A stretch of DNA of 40,202 nt, taken from NCBI GenBank assembly GCA_938029215.1, contig CALHFG010000084.1, forward strand, positions 1 to 40,202, given 5' to 3'. The notes beneath the pieces are model-generated. The model saw nothing but the letters and a program-made list of their open reading frames with translations. It was not told where the DNA came from and made no database searches. The translations under genes were made by a program, and so were the position numbers. The DNA is from an uncultured Acidimicrobiales bacterium. Lineage in GTDB: Bacteria; Actinomycetota; Acidimicrobiia; Acidimicrobiales; SZUA-35. The stretch's first letter is position 1, and each line of letters opens with the position of its first letter. Positions 1 to 7,885 of this stretch are shown here, in pieces.

Positions 1-120
1 GAGAACGGTGGGCTCGAGATGGAGTTCAACGATGACTTTGGCCTCGACGATGCGGTGAAGGCCGCAGGCGAGGCAGCTGTCGAGGGAATCAAGGACGGGT
101 CGATCTCGACCGGGCTGTAA
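1..120 (+). CDS. C-terminal end of a BMP-family ABC transporter substrate-binding protein (partial)
   Basis: The window opens inside a reading frame (frame 1) that ends at the TAA at 118-120. The 39 visible residues are acidic, with a tail of the form AAVEGIKDGSIST. That is the kind of C-terminal helix and short tail found in periplasmic or lipoprotein binding proteins of the basic-membrane-protein (BMP/PnrA) family, which bind nucleosides or related ligands outside the membrane. The main support is context: the next gene on the same strand is the double-ABC ATPase that partners this family. Its start and lipobox lie outside the window, so the call is inferred from the tail and the neighbour. 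Confidence 0.6.
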   Translation, partial: ENGGLEMEFNDDFGLDDAVKAAGEAAVEGIKDGSISTGL

Positions 121-131
121 TTATTGCCCTC

Positions 132-200
132 GTTCGCCGTCGCAGAAGAGCGTGGCGAACGCCCGGGTACTGGGACCTTTCTTGGCGGCCCAGTACCCGG
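132..200 (+). promoter_or_regulatory. Two consecutive intergenic hairpins between binding-protein and ATPase genes
   Basis: The 185-bp gap contains two inverted repeats. The first pairs 132-138 (GTTCGCC) with 154-160 (GGCGAAC). The second is a perfect 12-bp stem, 163-174 with 189-200 (CCGGGTACTGGG and its complement), around a 14-nt loop. There is no T-run after either stem, so a classical rho-independent terminator is unlikely. Stable stems between a binding-protein gene and downstream transporter genes commonly protect the upstream mRNA or attenuate readthrough, which would give excess binding protein. That role is inferred here. Confidence 0.5.
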
Positions 201-305
201 TGACTCCGGTCGGGCGCTCCGGTTTGCAGGGAGCACCGCCTCGCGTGACTCGCTGCTTTGCTGGCGCGGCAGCAACCTCACGAATCTTGGGAAGAAGGAA
301 ATCTG

Positions 306-1802
306 ATGCTTGAACTGACAAACATAACGAAGCGGTTTCCGGGCGTCCTCGCCAACGACTCGGTGGACTTCACGGTGGAGGCTGGCCAGGTCCACACCCT
401 GTTGGGCGAAAACGGTGCCGGTAAGAGCACGTTGATGAAGATCGTTTACGGCCTATACAAGCCGGACGAAGGCGAGATCCGATTCAAGGGTGAGACGGTC
501 AAACTGGCATCGCCCAACGACGCAATCCAGCGTGGCATCGGCATGATCCATCAGCACTTCATGCTGGTCCCCACCCTGACCGTCGCCGAGAATGTGGCGT
601 TGGGTCTGCGGGGCAACCTCAGTCGAGCCGATATGGGTCCGGTCCGCGCCCGGCTGCGTGATCTTTCTGAACAGTACGGGCTGCAAATTGACCCCGACGC
701 CGTTATCTGGCAGTTGGCCGTAGGTGAACGACAAAGAGCCGAGATTCTCAAGGCTCTGTATCGGGACGCTGAGCTTCTCGTACTCGATGAACCGACCGCC
801 GTGTTGACTCCTCCCGAGGTCGACGACCTGTTCGTCACTCTGCGCCAGCTCCGCGACGACGGAAAGGGCCTCATCTTTATCAGTCACAAGTTGCACGAGG
901 TCATGGACCTCTCCGATGAGATCACCGTGCTGCGTGACGGCCGAGTGAGCGGCCACACTCGCCCGTCGGAGTCCAGTCGCGAACAGCTTGCGCAGATGAT
1001 GGTGGGACGGCCGGTCGAGCTCCACAGAACGCTGGCGGACGTAGAGGTCGGAGAGGAGCGCTTGTCTATCTCAGACCTTGTGGTCCGGGGCGACCGGGGC
1101 ACCAAGGCGGTCGACGGCCTGTCGATTTCGGTTAAGGCCGGGGAGATCGTGGGCCTCGCCGGCGTCTCAGGAAACGGCCAGCGGGAGTTGGCCGAGGCGG
1201 TGTTGGGTCTGCGTCCTGTCGAGGCCGGTGAGATCAAGGTTGCGGGCAAGCCGAGGCCCGATCCAACGCCCCGCGGTGTCCGTCAACTCGGTGTTTCCTA
1301 CGTTCCTGAGGAGCGCATGAAAGATGGAGTCGTCGGCGAGTTCACCGTTGCCGAGAACATGATCTTGGTCGACTACAACAAGGCGCCCTACACAAAGCGT
1401 GGACTGCTTGATTTTGGGTCGATCGGACGGCGTAGCCGGGATCTTGTGGACCGCTTTTCGGTCAAGACTCCGTCGATCGAACAACCGACCAGACACCTCT
1501 CTGGTGGCAACATCCAGAAGGTAGTGATCGCTCGAGAGTTCACGTGTGATGCGGAGGTTTTGGTCGTGGCCCAGCCGACGCGCGGCGTCGACATTGGCGC
1601 AGCCGAGTACATCCATGAGCGCCTGCTAGAACAGCGACTTAATGGTGCGGCGATCTTGCTGATCAGCGAAGACCTGGATGAAGTGCTCCAGCTGTCGGAC
1701 CGTATTGTGGTCGTGCTCGAGGGCCGAGTCATGGGCGAGGTCCAGCGCGCTGACGCGACACCTCAGGCCGTGGGCCTTTTGATGTCAGGCGTCACCGCCT
1801 AG
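306..1802 (+). CDS. BMP-type nucleoside/sugar ABC transporter, double-domain ATP-binding protein
   Basis: This 498-residue cytoplasmic ATPase carries two tandem ABC domains, the architecture of the RbsA/XylG class and of BMP-family nucleoside importers such as NupO. Domain 1 has a canonical Walker A, GENGAGKST (residues 34-42), a variant signature LAVGERQR (137-144) and Walker B LLVLDEP (from 157). Domain 2 has a degenerate Walker A (GVSGNGQREL), a good signature LSGGNIQK and a Walker B-like LVVAQPTRGVD with Gln where the catalytic Glu normally sits, as is usual for the second half in this class. The ATG at 306 is chosen because GAAGGAA lies about 6 nt upstream and the family homology starts there; an in-frame extension to 258 has no support. 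It follows a binding-protein gene, but no permease gene follows, because the next genes run in the opposite direction. Confidence 0.9.
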   Translation: MLELTNITKRFPGVLANDSVDFTVEAGQVHTLLGENGAGKSTLMKIVYGLYKPDEGEIRFKGETVKLASPNDAIQRGIGMIHQHFMLVPTLTVAENVALGLRGNLSRADMGPVRARLRDLSEQYGLQIDPDAVIWQLAVGERQRAEILKALYRDAELLVLDEPTAVLTPPEVDDLFVTLRQLRDDGKGLIFISHKLHEVMDLSDEITVLRDGRVSGHTRPSESSREQLAQMMVGRPVELHRTLADVEVGEERLSISDLVVRGDRGTKAVDGLSISVKAGEIVGLAGVSGNGQRELAEAVLGLRPVEAGEIKVAGKPRPDPTPRGVRQLGVSYVPEERMKDGVVGEFTVAENMILVDYNKAPYTKRGLLDFGSIGRRSRDLVDRFSVKTPSIEQPTRHLSGGNIQKVVIAREFTCDAEVLVVAQPTRGVDIGAAEYIHERLLEQRLNGAAILLISEDLDEVLQLSDRIVVVLEGRVMGEVQRADATPQAVGLLMSGVTA

Positions 1803-1806
1803 TCTC

Positions 1807-1830
1807 AGCCAACCGGTGTGGCGGTTAGCT
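1807..1830. terminator. Possible bidirectional terminator hairpin
   Basis: Between the convergent ABC ATPase and receiver genes, 1807-1815 (AGCCAACCG) pairs with 1822-1830 (CGGTTAGCT) with one C-A mismatch and a 6-nt loop. It overlaps the stop codon of the receiver gene. There is no U-tract on either side, so this is a weak candidate. Confidence 0.3.
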
Positions 1831-2205
1831 CACCGATGCGGTGTCTTGCAGCGTGCTCTTGACCACGTCTTGCAGTAGTTCCGACGCCACGGGCTTCGTG
1901 AGGTAAGCCGCAACTCCTTCAACGCGAGGGTCGGCGAGGTCGGACTGGTCGAGTGCGCCGGTGAGCAAAACGAACGGGATCGACGGGTCCGGCATTGCCT
2001 CCAGGAGATCAAGTCCGTCCTTTTCTGGCATCACATAGTCGCAGATGACAAGATCCACTGGCTCGGATTCAAGAATCGCGAGCGCAGGGTCCACTGCGTC
2101 GGCTTCGAGCACGGTGTAACCCTGAGCGCCAACCATGTGCTGGAGCAGCATGCGTGAAATCGTGTCGTCGTCCACCACAAGGACCACGGGGTCGCTCGCG
2201 CTCAT
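1825..2205 (-). CDS. Single-domain response regulator (CheY-like receiver)
   Basis: A 126-residue protein consisting only of a receiver domain. The acidic pocket is D12-D14 (VVDDD), the phospho-acceptor is D56 (VICDYVMP), the switch Thr is T82 (LLTGA) and the conserved Lys is K104 (LTKPVA). There is no DNA-binding or enzymatic output domain, so it would act by protein contact or as a phosphate relay. The ATG at 2205 starts 2 bp after the stop of the preceding STAS gene. A TTG at 2217, inside that gene, is a possible longer start. It is the last gene of the minus-strand run that begins with a hybrid histidine kinase and an H-NOX sensor, and it is the only stand-alone receiver in that run. It is therefore a plausible acceptor for either kinase, or an input to the partner-switching genes directly upstream. 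Confidence 0.9.
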   Translation of the reverse strand: MSASDPVVLVVDDDTISRMLLQHMVGAQGYTVLEADAVDPALAILESEPVDLVICDYVMPEKDGLDLLEAMPDPSIPFVLLTGALDQSDLADPRVEGVAAYLTKPVASELLQDVVKSTLQDTASVS

Positions 2206-2207
2206 GC

Positions 2208-2549
2208 CTATGACCAACCGGCTAGTGCGGTCTCAGGATCTGCAGCCATGTTGAAAACGCGATCGAAGCGAGTCAGTTCGAAGACCCGCATCGCATCCTT
2301 GGTTGTAGGCGCCACGAGACGTAGATCTCCGCCCGACGCTCGGCATTCCTTCATCCCCTTCACCAAGGCGGCCAGTCCAGCACTGTCGACAAAGTCGAGG
2401 GCTTGGAGGTCGACCACAATTCGGTTGCGGCCGCCGGCCAGGTGGGCATCAAACAGATCCCGTAGGCCTCGAGCTTCTAGTGCGTCGAGACGACCCTTGA
2501 GCGTAATGACTTCTACTTGGATCTCGTGGGTGCCGGTAAGGATGTCCAT
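2208..2549 (-). CDS. STAS-domain anti-sigma factor antagonist (SpoIIAA/RsbV-like)
   Basis: A 113-residue STAS-domain protein. The hallmark strand-loop-helix DFVDSAGLAAL puts the expected phosphorylatable Ser at residue 56. In partner switching, the unphosphorylated form binds an RsbW-like kinase and releases that kinase's target. Phosphorylation by the kinase inactivates it, and a PP2C phosphatase reactivates it. The kinase and phosphatase are the next two genes upstream. The ATG at 2549 fits the STAS N-terminus; a GTG at 2612, inside the kinase gene, would add 21 low-complexity residues and is less likely. This is the second STAS protein of the cluster, the other being at 4137-4445. Confidence 0.88.
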   Translation of the reverse strand: MDILTGTHEIQVEVITLKGRLDALEARGLRDLFDAHLAGGRNRIVVDLQALDFVDSAGLAALVKGMKECRASGGDLRLVAPTTKDAMRVFELTRFDRVFNMAADPETALAGWS

Positions 2550-2584
2550 ACTTCTGCATCGACAAGTAGCTTCATCGGCTTGAG

Positions 2585-2986
2585 CTACGTCGTTGGAAAT
2601 GTTGCGGTCCACACGTTCAGATCGTCGATGCGTTCATAGGTGAGCGATGAGGCCAGCTGTTCAATGATCATCATGCCGTAGCCCCGGACCTGGGGATTTT
2701 CCGGATCCGGAACCGGAATCGCCTCAACCTCGCAGAAATCACCACGGTCCCGAAGCTCTATCTGGAGTTCTGAATCGTTGATGTGAGCCGTCAGGTGCAG
2801 CTTTCCGTCATCTGGGTTGGCGTGGTCGATGCTATTGGTAGCTAGTTCATGAATCGCCAGTTCGATCGATCCGTGCGCAGGGTTGGGCTCGCCATCCTCG
2901 GACGGCAACACCGTGTGGAGCCACGGACCGATTTGGCGGAGCGAAAGGAAGTCGGCGTCGAGGGTGAGGGTGGTTGGTGGGTTCAT
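2585..2986 (-). CDS. RsbW/SpoIIAB-like HATPase serine kinase (anti-sigma or switch kinase)
   Basis: A 133-residue GHKL ATPase-fold protein. The N box has E47, N51 and H55 in the pattern ELATNSIDHA. The G1 box is LRDRGDF and the G2 region is VRGYGMMII. There is no HisKA domain, which marks the serine-kinase/anti-sigma group rather than a histidine kinase. It probably phosphorylates one or both neighbouring STAS proteins and sequesters a sigma factor or another partner; no sigma gene is present in the window. The start at 2986 overlaps the stop of the phosphatase gene by 4 bp (ATGA), which points to translational coupling and near-stoichiometric synthesis with its antagonist. Confidence 0.85.
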   Translation of the reverse strand: MNPPTTLTLDADFLSLRQIGPWLHTVLPSEDGEPNPAHGSIELAIHELATNSIDHANPDDGKLHLTAHINDSELQIELRDRGDFCEVEAIPVPDPENPQVRGYGMMIIEQLASSLTYERIDDLNVWTATFPTT

Positions 2987-4137
2987 GCTGTACCTGGGAA
3001 GTCCAAGACGAACAGCGTACGGTCATCGGCCTGACCAGCCCGTCCGGCGAATGTTTCGAGTTGAGAGAACATGCTTTCGCCAAACTGGTCGGTGGGGAGG
3101 GTCCTGTCGAGCAGCCACTCGTCGAGGAGCTGTTCGCCCAGCATTTCGCCGGCTTCGTTTTCTTGCTCGGTGAATCCATCGGAGCAAATGGCGAGCCGGT
3201 CACCGGGTTCGATGGTGATGATGGTTTCTTCGGGTTCGATCCCGGGGAGAACACCGACCGGCGGACACGAGGCCGGTAGTGACGTTGGGGAATCCTCGTG
3301 AACGAACACAACCGGACTGTGTCCTGCGTTGGCGAGCGACAGTGTGCGCGTTGCGGTCTCGTACCTTCCCACGACGATCGTGACAAACAGGGCGTTCTCC
3401 GACAGCGTGTCGTAGGTCCATGAGTCGATGGACTTCAACATGGCGGCCGGTCCGTCGTCGCGATGCCGTTGGAAGGCGTTGTTGGAGGCCATGATCACAT
3501 TGCTCATCATCATCGCCGCGGGGAGGCCTTTACCCGACACGTCGCCTACCACGAAGTCGATATGTGCTTCACTTGCGGCGAAGCTGAACAGGTCTCCTCC
3601 GGCGGTGCGAGCCGGGTCGGATCGAGCGAAGATCGCAGTGCCGGGAACGGCAGGGCGCCAACGAGGAAGCGAGCGTTGCGCGAGTTCCGAAGCCATTGCA
3701 TGGTCGCGAGCTACTACGGCCTGCTGAAGCGCTTCGGTGTGTAGCCGAGCGGTATGCACTGCGCTCAAGGCCATATGAGCCACGGCGTTCAGGAGTTTCT
3801 TGTCCGGGGTGCCAAACGGCTTGGATTCCCGCCTCGCCACCAGAGTGGCTCGATCTCCGGAGGTATGTTCGACGCTGACCACGGCAGTAGAGCCGCCCAT
3901 CCTGGGTGATGGCTGGTCGCGCTCGTCGTCCTCGCTGAGGAGCTTCAGCTCATCGGCTCGGAGGAGCTTCTTGCCCTGGGCCAAGATTCGTTCAACCGAC
4001 TGGGTCTCTTCCAACGAGTCGGTAGTGATGGTGGCCAAGTCATAGAGAGCGAGTATCTGATCGTTCGCGTCTACGAGCGCGCTGGTTAACGAGCTCAGCG
4101 GTGCCGTCGAGTCGGCCTGCAGAGCTCGATCGGTCAT
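2983..4137 (-). CDS. SpoIIE/RsbU-type PP2C serine phosphatase with N-terminal GAF-like domain
   Basis: A 384-residue protein. Residues about 145-384 form a PP2C/SpoIIE phosphatase whose metal-binding aspartates are visible: D182 in RTAGGDLF, D199 in VGDVSGKG, D320 in ICSDGFTE and D371/D372 in ADDRTLF. Residues about 25-135 look like a GAF-type sensory domain joined by a helical linker; the ligand is unknown. It should dephosphorylate the neighbouring STAS proteins and so switch the RsbW-like kinase off its target. The ATG at 4137 shares one base with the stop of the upstream STAS gene (TGATG); a longer frame reaching to 4239 lies inside that gene and is rejected. Confidence 0.88.
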   Translation of the reverse strand: MTDRALQADSTAPLSSLTSALVDANDQILALYDLATITTDSLEETQSVERILAQGKKLLRADELKLLSEDDERDQPSPRMGGSTAVVSVEHTSGDRATLVARRESKPFGTPDKKLLNAVAHMALSAVHTARLHTEALQQAVVARDHAMASELAQRSLPRWRPAVPGTAIFARSDPARTAGGDLFSFAASEAHIDFVVGDVSGKGLPAAMMMSNVIMASNNAFQRHRDDGPAAMLKSIDSWTYDTLSENALFVTIVVGRYETATRTLSLANAGHSPVVFVHEDSPTSLPASCPPVGVLPGIEPEETIITIEPGDRLAICSDGFTEQENEAGEMLGEQLLDEWLLDRTLPTDQFGESMFSQLETFAGRAGQADDRTLFVLDFPGTA

Positions 4138-4445
4138 CAGTTGATGGTGAACGCCGCGTCGAGCCGGGTGAGCTCCAGGATGACCCGCACCGGATCCGAC
4201 AACGAGCTTAGAACGAGATCGCCGCCGTTCTCTCGGCACCGCTTCATGCCCCGAACCAACTCGGCGAGAGCGGTCGAATCGAGAAACTCAACGTCACCCA
4301 GCCCAACGGTGATGTGGTGGATGCCATCGTCGTTGAGGCCATCGAACGTGGCGCGAAACGCATCGGTTTCATGGGCATCAAATCGTCCGTTCAGCATCAG
4401 GGTTGATGAGTTCGACGGTGCATCGTGAAGGTGTTCTATCTGCAT
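4137..4445 (-). CDS. STAS-domain anti-sigma factor antagonist
   Basis: A 102-residue STAS domain. The phosphorylation loop is VEFLDSTALAEL with Ser57 (or Thr58) as the predicted target. It has the same fold and motif as the 2208-2549 product but is clearly a separate paralogue. It begins directly after the GT2 glycosyltransferase gene and its stop overlaps the phosphatase start by one base. The partner-switching module is thus physically part of the polysaccharide-gene run. Two STAS proteins with one kinase suggests two inputs to, or one input and one output from, the same switch; this is inferred. Confidence 0.87.
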   Translation of the reverse strand: MQIEHLHDAPSNSSTLMLNGRFDAHETDAFRATFDGLNDDGIHHITVGLGDVEFLDSTALAELVRGMKRCRENGGDLVLSSLSDPVRVILELTRLDAAFTIN

Positions 4446-4446
4446 G

Positions 4447-5304
4447 TCAGCTTCCGGTGGGTGCGGTGGATGTCTTGGTCTTCTCTGTCGGTTCAGCGGC
4501 GAGCGGAGCCTTGGCTGGCAGCTCGTGATTTGCGGACTTGTAGAGCCCGCGCACGTCGTTCCAGCGAATCACTGCCAAGTTTTGCAGGAATTCGATTGCC
4601 ACCTTGAACGGGTCCACCTTCGAGCCGGGAGCATCGAACCACTCGACCGGGCATTCGGCGGTCTTCATACCCAGCTTCTTCGCTAGATACAGCACCTCCA
4701 AGTCGAAGGAGAACTCGTCGATCACCTGACGCTGGAACAGCGTCTCGGACGCTTCGGCGGTGAACATCTTGAACCCGCACTGTGTGTCGGCTACTGGGAT
4801 ACGGAACACAACGCGAACCAAGAGGTTGAGCCCGCGGCTGAACACCTGGCGAAGGAACGACTTGTTAGCAACGTCGGAACCCTCTGCCGACCGTGATCCC
4901 ACCACGACGTCAAACCCTTCGTCGATCAGGCTCTTGAGTGCGGTGAACTGTTCGATCGGTGTCGACTGGTCGGCGTCGGCAAAGAGAACGATGTCGCCTC
5001 TGGCTCGCAGCATTCCCCGGCGCACGGCGCTGCCCTTGCCGCCGTTCTGTTCGGCGATGAGGAGCTGCACGTTCGCAAGTTCCAGTTCCTGCACGAGCTC
5101 GACGGTCGAATCCGTCGAGCCATCGTCGGCGATGATCATTTCCCACGGCTCGCCGAGCGAGCTCATATGGGTTGCGATCGCTCCGATCGTCGGGACGATG
5201 CGCCACTCTTCGTTGTATGCCGGGATAACGACCGAGTAGATGGGTCGCGTGGTGAGGGGCGTTGAGGCCCATTGCCGGTAGTTCTCCAACGGGATATCGG
5301 TCAT
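4447..5304 (-). CDS. Family 2 glycosyltransferase, dolichyl-phosphate-glucosyltransferase-like
   Basis: A 285-residue GT2 enzyme with the GT-A fold. The nucleotide-sugar motif is SVVIPAYNEE (24-33), followed by IADDGSTDST (58-67), NGGKGSAVRRG and the metal-binding FADADQSTP (109-117). The later VADTQCGFKMF block is typical of Alg5/DPM1-type enzymes that transfer a sugar from a nucleotide donor to a polyprenyl phosphate on the cytoplasmic face. The C-terminus is a charged tail without clear membrane spans. The start at 5304 overlaps the flippase stop by 4 bp (ATGA); a much longer frame reading back into the flippase gene is a shadow. A polyprenyl-phosphate sugar donor made here could feed the GT-C-like protein encoded at 11409-14777. 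Confidence 0.85.
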   Translation of the reverse strand: MTDIPLENYRQWASTPLTTRPIYSVVIPAYNEEWRIVPTIGAIATHMSSLGEPWEMIIADDGSTDSTVELVQELELANVQLLIAEQNGGKGSAVRRGMLRARGDIVLFADADQSTPIEQFTALKSLIDEGFDVVVGSRSAEGSDVANKSFLRQVFSRGLNLLVRVVFRIPVADTQCGFKMFTAEASETLFQRQVIDEFSFDLEVLYLAKKLGMKTAECPVEWFDAPGSKVDPFKVAIEFLQNLAVIRWNDVRGLYKSANHELPAKAPLAAEPTEKTKTSTAPTGS

Positions 5305-6626
5305 GACGTTAGTTCCTTGATTACGTGGGTCTCGGTGGGATCGGGGACTGTTGTGGGAGAGATGGAGTCGGCGGCAGGCTTGCGGGTTGAACTGAGGAGA
5401 TGGCTGGCCACCACGGCAGCGAGCAGCAAGGTCATAGCGACAACTTGAGCGCGGATGAGTTCGTCGATGCTTCCTCGACCCAGCAAGAGCAAGCTGGTCT
5501 GGAGCACGCCGCCGGCGATGAGTACCAGAGCTTCGCGCATGCGGCCCGTGGAAAGGTGGTGGCTGACGATCAGATTGGCGATCGCAAAGAGCGAGGTTGC
5601 GAGTGCGTACCAAGCAAGTGGCCCTGACACGTCCGCGTACTCGGGGCCGAAGACTTTGCCGAGCACGGTGCCGCCCAACAACCGGGCGCCGGCAACAAAG
5701 CCGACTCCCATGAGGCCGACAATCGCACATCCGCCGAGAAGAAGACCATCGGAGTCTTCGCCGACTTCGGCACGTTGAGCAGCTGCCGGGAACAGAGTGG
5801 TTGCGACCGACCAAGAAAGGAAAAAGACGGCGCGCCCGACTAGGGCGATAGCGGCATACACGCCAGCCGTCTCGGGTTCTAGGAATCGTTTCGCAATCAA
5901 GACATCGCCGTTGTTGATGATTATCTGGCCTAGCAGGAGCACACCGACAGGCGCGGCATAGACGACCAGTTCACGAATCGCGTCGGATCCGGGCGTGCCG
6001 ACCGATGTCTCGTTCTGAAGCAGTCGGACGTGGAGCCACGTGGCGATAAACGACGCCGTGAGTGCGAACGTTGCACCGGCGACCCCGAGGCCTGCGGCGA
6101 CGAGCGCTATTCCCAGTATCACTCGGGTGAGCATCTCCACAACGAACGTCGCGGCGAGAGAACCGAAACGAAGACGGCCCTGCAGAACGCCTCGCCCGAC
6201 AGCTTGGATCAGGTAGAAGGGCATGCCTGCGCCCAAGATCACGAAAGGCCACGCCGAAGCGGAGTTAAAGAATTCACTCAGCTGAGCTGCGCCGGCGATT
6301 AGCAACACACCTACCGACCCGCCAACCACCATGGCGCGTCGCTCGAGCCAGTTGGCGAGCGAGCCGATCTCGGCGTCGTTGCCGTTGATCGCATGGATTC
6401 CGGTGAAACGTGCTGCGATCAGCTGGAGGCTGATCGCAATGGCGGTGACCAGCAACATGATGGTCACCATCAAGTTGGCATCAGCAAACTCTGCTGGTGT
6501 GAGCCAGCGACCGAGGAATACGTTCAGCAGATAGTTCCCACCGTTCGCGCCAATCATTGCGACGCCAAGAATGGCGCCGCCGGTAGCGAGCTGTTTCCCG
6601 TCGGCTGTGGAGCCCTGAGCCGCCAT
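5301..6626 (-). CDS. Multi-spanning polysaccharide flippase-like protein (MOP superfamily)
   Basis: A 441-residue, very hydrophobic protein with about 12 predicted membrane helices, starting with GGAILGVAMIGANGGNYLLNVFLGRWL-like sequence. That is the usual N-terminal signature of Wzx/MurJ/MATE-like exporters of lipid-linked glycans. It would flip an undecaprenyl-linked sugar or oligosaccharide across the cytoplasmic membrane. It sits between two glycosyltransferase genes with 3-bp and overlapping junctions, which supports a role in glycan export. The ATG at 6626 lies 3 bp after the GT4 stop. The exact substrate cannot be read from the sequence, and a general MATE-type drug exporter is less likely in this context. 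Confidence 0.8.
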   Translation of the reverse strand: MAAQGSTADGKQLATGGAILGVAMIGANGGNYLLNVFLGRWLTPAEFADANLMVTIMLLVTAIAISLQLIAARFTGIHAINGNDAEIGSLANWLERRAMVVGGSVGVLLIAGAAQLSEFFNSASAWPFVILGAGMPFYLIQAVGRGVLQGRLRFGSLAATFVVEMLTRVILGIALVAAGLGVAGATFALTASFIATWLHVRLLQNETSVGTPGSDAIRELVVYAAPVGVLLLGQIIINNGDVLIAKRFLEPETAGVYAAIALVGRAVFFLSWSVATTLFPAAAQRAEVGEDSDGLLLGGCAIVGLMGVGFVAGARLLGGTVLGKVFGPEYADVSGPLAWYALATSLFAIANLIVSHHLSTGRMREALVLIAGGVLQTSLLLLGRGSIDELIRAQVVAMTLLLAAVVASHLLSSTRKPAADSISPTTVPDPTETHVIKELTS

Positions 6627-6629
6627 TGG

Positions 6630-7847
6630 CTAGGCCCGCTCTTGAACGAGGGTGCGTAGGTGGATCAGGTGCCAGTCGATTACTTCGGCCATCGGGATTC
6701 CGGTAGCTGCCAGGTAGTTGCGCTGCCCGTGCTCGGTGTTCAGTTCGTTGTCGTCGAGGAGCTTGGTCAGTGCGTCGCCCAGGCTGGCTGCGTCTCCGGG
6801 CTCGAAGTACTGCCCGATGAAACCTTCTTCCTCGATGACCTCAACGAAGTCGCCGATGGCGGGGAGTACGGCGCTGCGACCATATGATCCGGCCTGGTGG
6901 AGTACGCCGGAGCTGCCGGTGGTCGATGTGTATGGGAACGCCGTGACAGCCGCCTCGGTGAAGAGTGTCTCAACGTCCTCTTCCTCCACATAGCCGGTGA
7001 ACACCACGTTCGGGAGATCCGCACACTTCTCGGCGACCCCGGCCAGATAGCCAGCGGAGTTCGGGCTGTCGGTGCCGGCGATGACCAGTTCGAGGTCGTC
7101 GTAGCCGCGCCCGATGAGGTCTCGGAACGCCTCCACGAGGACGTCGACCGTCTTGTACGTACCCCACTTGCCAAAGGCGAGGATCTTGCGTGGACCTTCT
7201 TCGGGGATGCCGTACTTCGGTGCCGCAATCTCTTCGAAGCTGCCATGGGGAGCCAAGATGGCGTTCTTGGCCCCGTAGCTTTCGATCAGGAATTCCACAT
7301 AACGCGGAATCGTAAGTGCGACATAGTCGGCCTTAAGAATCGCCTTGGTGAGCGCGCGGCCTGCGGTGCTCATGAGCTTGGCGACCACCTTTGAGTCGGT
7401 GAAGCCAGCGTCTTGCATGTCGACGTTGTCGGCAAGGTTGTGGAGGATCACTCCGGTGGGGACTCCGGCCTTTGTTAGCAGCGCAGGAATGAGCAGACCA
7501 AGACCGCCGGCGACGCGCGAGTCGCCGAATGTGGCGAACTGCAGGTTGATAAGTAGCGCATCAACATTCGCTTGCTTCACAGCTTTTAGAAGCCGTGTCG
7601 GATTGGTCAAGCTGTTGAATTTCCACGAAACGATGTTCTCGACCTTGTCGGAGTTCTCGGCCAGCGACATCGGTTCGCCAGCATCGGTTTCGTCTGCAAA
7701 AACCACTACCGAGTCGAGACTCTCGTTGGCTGCGAGATGGTTGACGAGATGGAAGCCGAACTCGTTAAGACTGTTGCGGCCAGGCGGAAATGCGGTGATT
7801 ACCCCGACTCGCTTCACGGATGTGGATTCGTTCTGTTCGTTGCGCAT
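6630..7847 (-). CDS. Family 4 glycosyltransferase (GT-B fold)
   Basis: A 405-residue GT-B enzyme. The N-terminal acceptor domain begins VGVITAFPPGRNSLNEFG, and the C-terminal donor domain carries ILAFGKWGTYKTVDVLVEA, LVIAGTDSP, NVVFTGYVEEEDVE and AFPYTSTTGSSGVL, in the order expected of GT4 retaining enzymes. The classical E-x7-E motif is not intact; an IEEEGFIGQYFEPGD segment follows at the usual place of the second Glu. The start at 7847 has a strong Shine-Dalgarno (GGAAGGAG, about 6 nt upstream). The gene follows the histidine-kinase gene by only 38 bp on the same strand, so it is probably cotranscribed with the H-NOX signalling genes but with its own efficient translation start. Confidence 0.85.
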   Translation of the reverse strand: MRNEQNESTSVKRVGVITAFPPGRNSLNEFGFHLVNHLAANESLDSVVVFADETDAGEPMSLAENSDKVENIVSWKFNSLTNPTRLLKAVKQANVDALLINLQFATFGDSRVAGGLGLLIPALLTKAGVPTGVILHNLADNVDMQDAGFTDSKVVAKLMSTAGRALTKAILKADYVALTIPRYVEFLIESYGAKNAILAPHGSFEEIAAPKYGIPEEGPRKILAFGKWGTYKTVDVLVEAFRDLIGRGYDDLELVIAGTDSPNSAGYLAGVAEKCADLPNVVFTGYVEEEDVETLFTEAAVTAFPYTSTTGSSGVLHQAGSYGRSAVLPAIGDFVEVIEEEGFIGQYFEPGDAASLGDALTKLLDDNELNTEHGQRNYLAATGIPMAEVIDWHLIHLRTLVQERA

Positions 7848-7885
7848 GCGTGCTCCTTCCTCCCCTACTACGGCACAAGGGACCG

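Noticed and set aside
163..200. Strong hairpin considered as an intrinsic terminator after the binding-protein gene
   Set aside because: There is no U-tract and the ATPase gene that needs readthrough follows on the same strand. Kept as a regulatory stem only.
4447..5814. Long form of the GT2 protein with about 170 extra N-terminal residues
   Set aside because: The extra part lies inside the flippase gene on the same strand, is arginine-rich and motif-free. The ATG at 5304 overlaps the flippase stop by 4 bp, as at neighbouring junctions.
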